From positions 1 through 23,780 of the forward strand of contig DATEAX010000039.1 of the NCBI GenBank assembly GCA_035288145.1: a stretch of 23,780 nt of DNA, read 5' to 3'. The position numbers and the translations under genes are program-made. The notes beneath the pieces were generated by a model. The model saw nothing but the letters and a program-made list of their open reading frames with translations. It was not told the origin of the DNA and ran no database searches. The DNA comes from DATEAX01 sp035288145 (GTDB lineage: Bacteria; Patescibacteriota; UBA1384; UBA12157; JAENIV01). Every line of letters starts with the position of its first letter. Within the stretch, counting starts at the first letter, position 1. Of this stretch, positions 15,204 to 21,270 are shown in pieces.

Positions 15204-15272
15204 ACCCCTCCTAACCTCCCCTTCGAAATGGGAGGAGATAACCCCTCCTAACCTCCCCTTACTAAGGGGAGA
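15201..15272. repeat. Tandem CCCCTCCTAACCTCCCC repeats flanking DUF559
   Basis: A 21-bp unit, AACCCCTCCTAACCTCCCCTT, occurs exactly twice (15,203-15,223 and 15,240-15,260), each followed by a G-rich arm (GGGAGGAG, AAGGGGAG) that folds back on it. On the minus strand the proximal copy provides the ribosome site for DUF559. DUF559 genes in other bacteria often carry such repeats, which suggests a mobile unit. Confidence 0.8.
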
Positions 15273-15275
15273 AAC

Positions 15276-15485
15276 TCACCATGCCCCAATAGTCAAATAC
15301 ACCAAACTACCGACTATTAATAATATCGCAATCAATTTCCAAACGGTGTAAGTCCCGCCTATCCCCAAGCGATTTTCCGCCCAATCCATTTTGCCAATCA
15401 TTCGGACGAGCGGTTCGGTGTATTTCAAAATCAAAATGGCAATCGTCGTAGCAAGAAGAAAAATTAAAATTTTGACAAATACCAT
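15276..15485 (-). CDS. Small two-helix membrane protein
   Basis: 69 aa from the ATG at 15,483-15,485; the longer frame starts upstream with a hydrophilic, unlikely N-terminus. Two hydrophobic helices: FVKILIFLLATTIAILILKY and WKLIAILLIVGSLVYLTIGAW, separated by KMDWAENRLGIGGTYTV. It overlaps the 3' end of the preceding membrane protein gene by 22 nt, implying coupled expression. Family unknown to me. Confidence 0.7.
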   Translation of the reverse strand: MVFVKILIFLLATTIAILILKYTEPLVRMIGKMDWAENRLGIGGTYTVWKLIAILLIVGSLVYLTIGAW

Positions 15486-15937
15486 AAACTTAATCCAGCG
15501 ACAATCAGGGTCGGCGCCAGACCCCAATACCACTTTCTGGCAGGCAATTTATAATGAATTTTATGATGAAGAAAATGAAGTTCCCTAAAAAACGGCCATT
15601 GATGGATAAAGCGTAAAAAAGGATTATTATCAATGATGTCTAGGGCAATTCCCCCGATGCCCCCGGCGATAATTACTCCAAAATCCGGTCTCCTGGAAAA
15701 TAAAAAAATGATGATTAGACAAACGGCGATAAATTCTATGGCGGCAAAAATATATATCCAGGTGGGCCATGGCATTTCCTGATTATTTTCAATTTCAAAA
15801 AAAGTTCCCGGGTCAACGTGGGGCAGAGCATCAAGAAGAAAATGAAGAAAGAAACCGAGAAAAAAAGCTATCGGTAAATTGTCAGTTGCCGCTGCGGCCA
15901 CCGCCGAACCGGCCAGTAAATGAGGAGTAATGGTCAT
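15464..15937 (-). CDS. Multi-pass membrane protein, YdjM/metal-dependent hydrolase-like
   Basis: 157 aa from the ATG at 15,935-15,937 (AGGAAA about 8 nt upstream); a longer frame would run into tRNA sequence. It begins MTITPHLLAGSAVAAAATDN and contains FFLGFFLHFLLDALPHVDPG, the H...HxxxDxxPHxD arrangement of YdjM-type predicted membrane-bound hydrolases. Later come GGIGGIALDIIDNNP and HQWPFFRELHFLHHKIHY, further His/Asp pairs in or next to membrane helices. The next gene overlaps its end. It starts 52 nt after the nested tRNA-Lys/tRNA-Ile locus and is likely on that transcript. Function not established. Confidence 0.7.
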   Translation of the reverse strand: MTITPHLLAGSAVAAAATDNLPIAFFLGFFLHFLLDALPHVDPGTFFEIENNQEMPWPTWIYIFAAIEFIAVCLIIIFLFSRRPDFGVIIAGGIGGIALDIIDNNPFLRFIHQWPFFRELHFLHHKIHYKLPARKWYWGLAPTLIVAGLSLWYLSKF

Positions 15938-16031
15938 AGAAATTTTTCCTAAATACAACCCCAGGGGTTTGATTTTATGATAAATAACTGGTGGGCACGG
16001 ATGGAGTCGAACCATCTGCCTCCTCTTTAAG

Positions 16032-16132
16032 ATGCAAAATTTTCATGGTGGGCGATGAAGGGATCGAACCTTCGACCTCGTCTTTATCAGAGACGCGCTC
16101 TACCACTGAGCTAATCGCCCATGAAAATTTTC
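16032..16132 (-). other. Anticodon-loop insert of tRNA-Lys, holding tRNA-Ile
   Basis: Reads GAAAATTTTCAT, then tRNA-Ile with CCA, then TGAAAATTTTGCAT. The Ile leader AAAATTTTCAT (16,131-16,121) and trailer ATGAAAATTTT (16,046-16,036) pair over 11 bp. Further out, CCTCTTT of the Lys 5' half pairs with AAAGAGG of the 3' half. So the RNA would fold as one long rod with tRNA-Ile at its tip. Confidence 0.7.
16046..16120 (-). tRNA. tRNA-Ile(GAU)
   Basis: 75 nt including an encoded CCA (16,046-16,048). Acceptor GGGCGAT/ATCGCCC, D arm GCTC-AGTGGTA-GAGC, anticodon arm CGTCT-CTGATAA-AGACG (anticodon GAT), T arm GAAGG-TTCGATC-CCTTC. This is the usual rRNA-spacer isoleucine tRNA, here lying between 16S and 23S but enclosed in an interrupted tRNA-Lys gene. 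Confidence 0.97.
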
Positions 16133-16144
16133 AAAGAGGCGCTC

Positions 16145-16212
16145 CTTGCCCTTCCGAAATCCGCACTGCAATAACAGGATGTAATCCGTTTTGCAGTAAG
16201 GATGCAGGAGGG
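16145..16212 (-). other. D-loop insert of tRNA-Lys (68 nt, structured)
   Basis: Inserted between the D-loop A21 and the GAGC D-stem strand. Inside, ACTGCAA...AAC...GGAT pairs with ATCC...GTT...TTGCAGT (two single-base bulges, loop TAC), and an outer CCCT-CC pairs with GG-AAGGG. The fold is compact and has no ORF or group I signals. No similarity recognised. Confidence 0.55.
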
Positions 16213-16242
16213 TACCGGTGAACTACGTGCCCTTCAGCTTTA

Positions 16243-16271
16243 ATCTTAGCAAAAATGAGGTTACACTTCAA
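16243..16271 (-). promoter_or_regulatory. Promoter of the tRNA-Lys/tRNA-Ile locus
   Basis: TTGAAG at 16,266-16,271, spacer 17, TAAGAT at 16,243-16,248. The start point would be about 4 nt before the tRNA-Lys 5' end. It is back to back with the DUF218 promoter. Confidence 0.65.
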
Positions 16272-16279
16272 TCCTGACC

Positions 16280-16308
16280 TTGACAATCGCCCTTGTGCCT
16301 GTTAATCT
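16280..16308 (+). promoter_or_regulatory. Promoter of the DUF218 gene
   Basis: TTGACA at 16,280-16,285, spacer 17, TAATCT at 16,303-16,308. It rules out the earliest in-frame start (TTG at 16,293), which would lie inside the promoter. Confidence 0.7.
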
Positions 16309-16346
16309 CCAGATATCACAGTTTAGAGGTGAGAACATTGGCACAA

Positions 16347-17018
16347 ATGGATTCTTCACCGGCGACGGTCGCTGACCGGGTCATACCCGCTGATTTGGCC
16401 AGCGATTTATTTGCCACTGCTTGCAGTATCTTGAGCATTCCACGGATTTCCACCGACGCCTTGGTAGTTTTTCCGGGATTGGTGGGTGAGTACTGGCGGG
16501 TTTGGGATGCCATCATCCATTGGGAGGTAGGACGGGAGGCTCGGCATTTCCTGATTGCCGGAGAATATCCCCATACCGACTATCGGGAAAAAGACCTCAT
16601 CGGTCTGGAAATCGAGAATCTCAAGAAACCGCCCTTCCGCCTGAAGAGGACAAAGGGCGTTCACATTCAGCCGTTTGCGGAAAACACCAAAGTGCAAGCG
16701 GAATGGGCTTGCGAGCTCCTGGCCCGCCTTGGGGCACTTAGCGTCATCCTCTTTGCCTCGCCTTTTCACCTCGTCCGATGCTATCTGACGCTCCTTAAGG
16801 TGTGGCAGGAGAGGAACCTCGAACCAATCATCATCGTTCCCTCGCCCACCATCGTCTCGCCGGGAACGATTATTCCCGAAATGGCAGCCGACAGCTGGGC
16901 TTTATTCCCCGGCGAGGTCTGGCGAATCAACGATTACCAAGAGAAGGGCTGGATCGCTTCCCTTCGAGAGCTGAAAGACTATCTCGAATGGCTCTACGAA
17001 AAGATTGGAGCCGATTAA
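16347..17018 (+). CDS. DUF218/YdcF-like protein
   Basis: 223 aa from the ATG at 16,347; a TTG at 16,338 lies closer to GAGGTGAG (16,326-16,333) and is an equally possible start. The pattern VVFPGLVGEYWRVWDAIIH, then HFLIAGEYPHTD, then the core ENTKVQAEWACELLARLG and VILFASPFHLVRCYLTLLKVW matches DUF218 (YdcF/SanA/ElyC), whose members are linked to envelope or polysaccharide metabolism without a settled reaction. No signal peptide, so it is probably cytoplasmic. It is the only convincing plus-strand gene in the window, is richer in G+C than its neighbours, has its own promoter and terminator, and splits the ancestral rRNA spacer, all consistent with later insertion. Confidence 0.75.
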   Translation: MDSSPATVADRVIPADLASDLFATACSILSIPRISTDALVVFPGLVGEYWRVWDAIIHWEVGREARHFLIAGEYPHTDYREKDLIGLEIENLKKPPFRLKRTKGVHIQPFAENTKVQAEWACELLARLGALSVILFASPFHLVRCYLTLLKVWQERNLEPIIIVPSPTIVSPGTIIPEMAADSWALFPGEVWRINDYQEKGWIASLRELKDYLEWLYEKIGAD

Positions 17019-17025
17019 CGACCGA

Positions 17026-17082
17026 ACACCCCGCTATCAGCGGGGTGTTATGATATTGAAAACCCCGCCAACGCGGCGGGGT
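17026..17082. terminator. Twin convergent terminator hairpins
   Basis: ACACCCCGC-TATCA-GCGGGGTGT (17,026-17,048, 9-bp stem) and ACCCCGCC-AACGC-GGCGGGGT (17,062-17,082, 8-bp stem). They lie between the stops of the DUF218 gene (+) and the small membrane protein gene (-) and can serve both. U-tracts are short. Confidence 0.75.
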
Positions 17083-17097
17083 GAGATGATTTTCGAT

Positions 17098-17340
17098 CTA
17101 TCCTCGAACCCATCTTATAAAAAGGGTTATCGTCAAGGATGCCAGAGCAAAACCAAAGAACTTTAAGGCAATCACTTTCTCTTTCTTAGCCAGTTTCAAG
17201 AATTCCGGACCCTTGCCTGACAAATCCCTGTGTCTTGAACTTTCCAGAGCGTCCACCAGAAAGAACAAACCGAACAGAAAGGAGAAAAACGCCAATATCA
17301 GCACAATCCACATCAGGATTGCCGCTATCAGTTGAAGCAT
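17098..17340 (-). CDS. Small two-helix membrane protein
   Basis: 80 aa. Helix 1 is MLQLIAAILMWIVLILAFFS running on through LFGLFFLVDAL; a charged linker (ESSRHRDLSGKGPEFLKLAKKEK) is followed by helix 2 (VIALKFFGFALASLTITLFIRW). AGGGGGT lies about 9 nt before the ATG. It follows 16S directly, about 250 nt after the mature 3' end. No family recognised. Confidence 0.7.
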   Translation of the reverse strand: MLQLIAAILMWIVLILAFFSFLFGLFFLVDALESSRHRDLSGKGPEFLKLAKKEKVIALKFFGFALASLTITLFIRWVRG

Positions 17341-17497
17341 CCGAAAGACCCCCTTTCAAATTGGCTTAAATTTGAGGTTCTCCCTCTTGTGGTTCTTAAA
17401 ATACTAAAAAAACTCCCGGCTGTCAAGGTCCAAGAATTTCGTTTACTCTTTCAGAAAATTTACGGTCGCCCCACTACGCCCTGCGGGCTACGAGGGA

Positions 17498-17536
17498 CGA
17501 ACCTTAAAATTCTTTCAGAATTTGTAAGGTTGCAAG
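17498..17536. repeat. 3' arm of the 16S precursor processing stem
   Basis: Near-complete inverse complement of 20,031-20,071: it begins CGAACCTTAAAATTCTTTC and ends GTAAGGTTGCAAG, with a few mismatches. It brackets 16S including its insertion, as expected for an RNase III processing stem. Confidence 0.8.
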
Positions 17537-17722
17537 AAAGCGCTGACTAAAACACAATCTGTTCTCCGCGCTCGACTAAAGTTTTACTCCCTAGAAAGGA
17601 GGTGATCCATCCGCAGATTCCCCTACGGATACCTTGTTACGACTTAGTGCTCCTTACCGACCTCACCTTGGAATCCCGAAGGACACTTCTGGTGCTGCCG
17701 ACTCGGCTCACTTGACGGGCGG

Positions 17723-18557
17723 ATTACGATAGATTAACGCTCCTTCGCGTTACCACCGAGCAAGCGGATTTTCCACACTCGGCGGACCCCAAGATTCATT
17801 TTCCTCTTCAATTTCTCGAACTTTCGCATACCCTTCAAAGTTAAATATTCCTTCTTTCTAACCATCGTAGCCGCTTCACGAAATAAAAGATAATCGCTCT
17901 GTTTGGTGCTTTGAAGCTTATGCTTATCAAAGAATGGTATGAGAGTATTCTGAACATCGCGACGAGAATTTATTTCGAAACGATAACATTCCGAATGATT
18001 TTCTCTTTTCTCTGTTTGTAAATAAATTGCGCCGCAACCAAAAGCCGTTTTCACTTTTCTCAGTAGAGGAAGATTGTCTCCTCTCAATTTGATATAAAAA
18101 TGGTGTTCGACTGATGGTTTTTTAGTCCGATTTTTAATCCCATAACGAATGTTGATATAGAAACAACCTTCGCCGTCGGCTAAACCGACGAGGTAATCGG
18201 GTGACAATTTCTTGGGTCTGTTCCTTTGACGCAGCGTCATAAATATATGATTACACTAACGTCTACTATGAACAAGCTGACTTCTTGCCCTCAATTGCGT
18301 TAACATAGGCAAGATCTCCATGGATCATTTATTTAACTGTTTATTACATCGAGCAACCTTTTCTTGGTATCTTCCCTAAGACACAACCGCCAAACAAAGA
18401 TCGATACAGGTTTCTAATTTGCCCGCTGCAAATTGCCATTAAGCCCTCTAGTCCAGCCCTCACGGGTTTGGACCTGCTTTAAGCTACGTTCCGATGACGT
18501 ATCGGAAGAGTCGATTTTCACGACTTAGCTAAATAAACTGCCATGCGTCTTTATATT
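17723..18557 (-). mobile_element. Intervening sequence in 16S rRNA at 1398/1399 (intron, class unclear)
   Basis: 835 nt. The rRNA sequence fixes the boundaries without ambiguity: ...GTACACA | AATATAAAG ... TCGTAAT | CCGCCC. The upstream 317 nt contain strong hairpins (TTCCGAT/ATCGGAA; GTCCA..CCC/GGG.TGGAC; AATTTGC/GCAAATT), so it is structured RNA. But the 5' exon does not end in U and the intron does not end in G, and only 11 nt follow the ORF, so the usual group I 3' elements cannot lie after it. It encodes a LAGLIDADG protein. Confidence 0.8.
17734..18240 (-). CDS. LAGLIDADG homing endonuclease of the 16S insertion
   Basis: 168 aa. A single motif, DYLVGLADGEGCFYI (about 15-29), implies a homodimer. 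The pattern FGCGAIYLQTEKRENH and FEINSRRDVQNTLIPFFDKH (about 67-126) resembles the protein in the 23S intron, so both belong to one subfamily, but the sequences differ widely. The C-terminus is basic (RKMNLGVRRVWKIRLLGGNAKER). The stop is 11 nt from the 3' splice junction. The ATG has no Shine-Dalgarno site. It probably cuts the intronless 16S decoding site and spreads the insertion. Confidence 0.9.
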   Translation of the reverse strand: MTLRQRNRPKKLSPDYLVGLADGEGCFYINIRYGIKNRTKKPSVEHHFYIKLRGDNLPLLRKVKTAFGCGAIYLQTEKRENHSECYRFEINSRRDVQNTLIPFFDKHKLQSTKQSDYLLFREAATMVRKKEYLTLKGMRKFEKLKRKMNLGVRRVWKIRLLGGNAKER

Positions 18558-19031
18558 TGTGTACAAGACTCGAGAACGTATTCACCGTGGTGTGCTGACC
18601 CACGATTACTAGCGATTCCGGCTTCATGAGGTCGAATTGCAGACCTCAATCCGTACTGGGGCAGTTTTTAAGAGATTAGCTTTCCCTTGCGGGATTGCGA
18701 CTCGTTATTTCTGCCATTGTAGCACGTGTGTCGCCCAGGGCGTAAGAGCCACGCTGACTTGACGTCATCTGCACCTTCCTCCCCCCACCTTGACTCGAAT
18801 GCTTCACATAGGATTATTCATCCTTGTTCCGCTTCGGGGCAAAGTGGGGGGCGGTCTCCTGTGGAAAATAACACAGGATACAGGTTTCGTTCGTTGGACC
18901 ACTTAAGGCCACACTTTACAGCACGAACTGACGACAGCCGTGCAGCACCTGTCTTAGAGCTCCCTTGCGGGCACGCCTGGCTTTCGCCGAGCTTCTCTAG
19001 ATGTCAAGCCCTGGTAAGGTTCTTCGCTTAT

Positions 19032-19066
<35 letters not shown>

Positions 19067-19192
19067 AGTCCCCGTCAATTCCTTTGAGTTTTAGTCTTGC
19101 GACCGTACTTCCCAGGCGGCCGACTTAACGCGTTAGCTTCGCTACAAGAAGGGTCGATACTTCTGATAGCTAGTCGGCATCGTTTACGGCGT

Positions 19193-19226
<34 letters not shown>

Positions 19227-19870
19227 ACGCTTTCGCATCTTAGTGTCAGTATTAGCCTAGCAAGCTGCCTTCGCCATTGGTGTTCTTCCCGATATCAACG
19301 CATTTCACTGCTACACCGGGAATTCCGCTTGCCCCTGCTAAACTCGAGTAAGCCAGTTTCGAATCCGGAACCGTGGTTAAGCCACGGACTTTTAAATTCG
19401 ACTTAACTTGCCACCTGCATGCGCTTTACGCCCAATAATTCCGGACAACGCTTGAGCCCTACGTATTACCGCTGCTGCTGGCACGTAGTTAGCAGGCTCT
19501 TATTCTTAGGGTACCGTCACAATCGTCCCCTAAAAAAGGTCTTTACACCCCGAAGGGCTTCTTCGACCACGCGGCGTCGCTGCGTCAGGCTTTCGCCCAT
19601 TGCGCAATATTCCCAACTGCTGCCACCCGTAGGTGTATGGGCCGTGTCGCAGTCCCATTGTGGCTGACCATCCTCTCAGACCAGCTACCCGTCGTCGCCT
19701 TGGTAGGCCATTACCCCACCAACAAGCTGATAGGACGCAGGCTCATCCCAAACCGGCTTACGCCTTTTCTCTTGCGAGATTATGGGACATTAGCCCCGCT
19801 TTCGCGGGGGTATTTCCCTGTTTGGGGCAGATTCCTGCGCATTACTCACCCGTTCGCCACGCTCTTGCGA

Positions 19871-19909
<39 letters not shown>

Positions 19910-20030
19910 GTCCTGAGCCAGGATCAAACTCTCATAAAATTGAGATATTTAATCTAGATTGCTCTAGAATAAAAATCTGGTTTATTTGAATTTCTTTTAC
20001 TTCTAATTAAAATAATCAAAAGAAGTTTTT

Positions 20031-20071
20031 CTTGCAACCATAAAAGTTCTGAAAGAATCTTTTATGGTTCG
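20031..20071. repeat. 5' arm of the 16S precursor processing stem
   Basis: Pairs with 17,498-17,536. A boxA-like AGTACTTTAACA (20,074-20,085) lies next to it on the upstream side, as the other boxA does at 23S. Confidence 0.8.
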
Positions 20072-20073
20072 TT

Positions 20074-20085
20074 TGTTAAAGTACT
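20074..20085 (-). promoter_or_regulatory. boxA-like element in the 16S leader
   Basis: AGTACTTTAACA shares CTTTAACA with the rrn boxA core TGCTCTTTAACA. A second, weaker match, TGTTTTAACAAATT, is at 20,194-20,207, upstream of the leader terminator. It is in a position analogous to the boxA before 23S. Confidence 0.5.
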
Positions 20086-20137
20086 TGTTCAAACACACTC
20101 GGAAATCGCCCAACTTCTCGACTGCGCTCGAAGTAAA

Positions 20138-20160
20138 CAAAAAAGTTCCAAGGCGGAACT
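20138..20160 (-). terminator. Intrinsic terminator in the 16S leader
   Basis: AGTTCC-GCCTT-GGAACT followed by TTTTTG on the minus strand. It lies about 75-100 nt after the 16S promoter and before the processing stem, so it would stop rRNA transcription unless bypassed. Confidence 0.7.
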
Positions 20161-20242
20161 CTTTTATTCATCCTTGATTTTAATAAACCCTATAATTTGT
20201 TAAAACATATCCTCCATAAACCTTTTCCTTAAGCTCAATTTC

Positions 20243-20271
20243 ATTATACGAAATAGTAAATTTTATGTCAA
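20243..20271 (-). promoter_or_regulatory. 16S rRNA promoter
   Basis: TTGACA at 20,266-20,271, spacer 17, TATAAT at 20,243-20,248: perfect consensus. The leader is about 300 nt and holds a terminator, two boxA-like sequences and the processing-stem arm. No other gene lies in 19,939-20,271. Confidence 0.9.
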
Positions 20272-20292
20272 GGGCCGATGTAACATCGGCCC
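20272..20292. terminator. Hairpin between the tRNA-like gene and the 16S promoter
   Basis: GGGCCGATG-TAA-CATCGGCCC, a perfect 9-bp stem. It directly abuts the -35 box and probably ends transcription from the clpP side, though no real U-tract follows. Confidence 0.55.
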
Positions 20293-20304
20293 CGGAAGAA
20301 ACCT

Positions 20305-20385
20305 TGCCCCCGGTCCGTTTCGAACGGACATATTCTTCCAAGGGCTTTGTTGACCCCTTATTCCTGCCTCTTAGACGACGGGGGC
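20305..20385 (-). tRNA. tRNA-like gene with a 10-nt anticodon loop (identity unclear)
   Basis: Acceptor GCCCCCG/CGGGGGC and T arm GTCCG-TTCGAAA-CGGAC are perfect, with discriminator A and no encoded CCA. The D region TCGTCTAAGAGGCAGGA resembles glutamate tRNAs, with one mismatched D-stem pair. The anticodon stem AAGGG/CCCTT is perfect but encloses GTCAACAAAG, three bases too long, and the variable region has 10 nt. If the T in GTCAAC is U33 the anticodon would be CAA. It lies 5 nt after the small membrane protein stop. Possibly a decayed tRNA, or an unusual one. Confidence 0.6.
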
Positions 20386-20390
20386 TTGAC

Positions 20391-20552
20391 TTAGAAATCG
20401 ATTTCTGGCGGCGTTCTCTCGAATTTCTCTTTGGTAATTAACCAGCAAAACCTGACCATCATTAACGTCAAGACGGCGGAACCGATAATCCAAAGAAAAA
20501 CCAAACCAAGAACTATTGCCCAAACAGGGTGAGCTGTCGCCCAATTCCACAT
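20391..20552 (-). CDS. Small single-helix membrane protein (53 aa)
   Basis: ATG at 20,550-20,552, stop TAA at 20,391-20,393. Reads MWNWATAHPVWAIVLGLVFL, then WIIGSAVLTLMMVRFCWLIT, and ends KEKFERTPPEIDF. One long, or two short, hydrophobic helices (about 9-39) with a charged tail. GGGGGTG lies about 6 nt before the start. Same strand as clpP, 37 nt downstream of its stop, and 5 nt before the tRNA-like gene. Unknown family. Confidence 0.65.
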   Translation of the reverse strand: MWNWATAHPVWAIVLGLVFLWIIGSAVLTLMMVRFCWLITKEKFERTPPEIDF

Positions 20553-20589
20553 CACTTACACCCCCGAAGAAGATACTATGAAAATGCTG

Positions 20590-21189
20590 TCACCTCTTGA
20601 TCACTTCGTCAAGGAGGCCATATTTCTTGGCTTCCGCTGCACTCATATAAAAATCGCGGTCAGTGTCGCGTTCGATGGTGGCGATGGTCTTGCCGGTATG
20701 CTTGGCTAAAATATCATTGATGGTCTTTTTGATACGCAAAATCTCGCGGGTTTGGATTTCCACGTCCGTTGCCTGGCCTTCGGCGCCGCCCATAACCTGG
20801 TGAATCATCACCCGGGCATTGGCAAGAGCAAACCTTTTTCCTTTTGTGCCGGAGGCCAAAAGCACCGCCGCCGCTGACGCCGCCTGACCGATACAAATGG
20901 TAGAAACATCGGCTTTAAGATATTGGATAGTATCGTAAATCGCCAGCCCTGCCGTCACCACCCCGCCAGGAGAGTTAATATAAATAGAAATATCTTTTTT
21001 AGGGTCTTCGGCATCCAAAAACAGGAGTTGAGCCATCACCAAATTAGCCACGGCATCATCAATCGGTCCGCCGATAAAGATGATCCGGTCTTTCAAAAGC
21101 CGCGAATAAATATCATAAGCTCGTTCACCGAACTGCGATTTTTCCAAAACCATGGGCACGAGATATTGATTCGTGAGTTCTTTTTTCAT
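20590..21189 (-). CDS. clpP: ATP-dependent Clp protease proteolytic subunit
   Basis: 199 aa. Serine peptidase of the ClpP tetradecamer, which degrades proteins fed by ClpX or ClpA/C unfoldases. The catalytic triad is visible with E. coli spacing: S105 in GQAASAAAVLLASG, H130 in RVMIHQVMGG and D179 in ERDTDRDFYMS. The hydrophobic handle and YINSPGGVVTAGLAIYDT are intact. The residue after the catalytic Ser is Ala where Met is usual. A perfect promoter precedes it. The leader contains ATG AAA ATA TGA, whose stop overlaps the clpP ATG; GAAGGA lies 9 nt before the clpP start. Downstream is a small membrane protein gene. Confidence 0.96.
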   Translation of the reverse strand: MKKELTNQYLVPMVLEKSQFGERAYDIYSRLLKDRIIFIGGPIDDAVANLVMAQLLFLDAEDPKKDISIYINSPGGVVTAGLAIYDTIQYLKADVSTICIGQAASAAAVLLASGTKGKRFALANARVMIHQVMGGAEGQATDVEIQTREILRIKKTINDILAKHTGKTIATIERDTDRDFYMSAAEAKKYGLLDEVIKR

Positions 21190-21211
21190 ATTTTCATATC
21201 CTTCGATGTCA

Positions 21212-21240
21212 ATTATACTTTACAAAATAATTTTTGTCAA
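21212..21240 (-). promoter_or_regulatory. clpP promoter
   Basis: TTGACA at 21,235-21,240, spacer 17, TATAAT at 21,212-21,217: perfect consensus, the same as the 16S promoter. Predicted leader of about 17 nt. Confidence 0.88.
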
Positions 21241-21270
21241 TTTAAAAAGACTCTATGTTTCAGGAGCCTG

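Larger units (their letters stand above)
15989..16232 (-). tRNA. Interrupted tRNA-Lys(CUU) with a tRNA-Ile gene nested inside
   Basis: The 5' part GGGCACG-TA-GTTC-ACCGGTA is at 16,232-16,213, the middle GAGC-G-CCTCT-TT at 16,144-16,133, and the 3' part CTTAA-AGAGG-AGGCA-GATGG-TTCGACT-CCATC-CGTGCCC-A-CCA at 16,031-15,989. Joined, these give a 75-nt tRNA with perfect 7-bp acceptor, 4-bp D (one G-U), 5-bp anticodon and 5-bp T stems, an encoded CCA and anticodon loop TTCTTAA (CUU, lysine). A 68-nt insert splits the D loop and a 101-nt insert, containing all of tRNA-Ile, splits the anticodon loop. The 15-48 tertiary pair would be C-A, which is unusual. It has a promoter of its own at 16,243-16,271. 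Either functional with unknown processing or a recently broken gene. Confidence 0.7.

Noticed and set aside
15938..16015. Longer N-terminus of the YdjM-like membrane protein
   Set aside because: It would be translated from the 3' part of the tRNA-Lys sequence; the internal ATG has a ribosome site and fits the hydrophobic start.
16049..16120. tRNA-Ile as an ordinary gene and the nearby 3' tRNA half as random debris
   Set aside because: The debris view fails because the matching 5' acceptor, D-stem strand and anticodon-stem strand are all present in order on the other side, with a promoter directly upstream.
16293..16346. Longer N-terminus of the DUF218 protein
   Set aside because: It would start inside the promoter between the -35 and -10 boxes.
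20031..20160. A 31-codon frame starting ATG AAT AAA through the 16S leader terminator
   Set aside because: It runs through the hairpin and boxA-like sequence with no family resemblance; probably chance.
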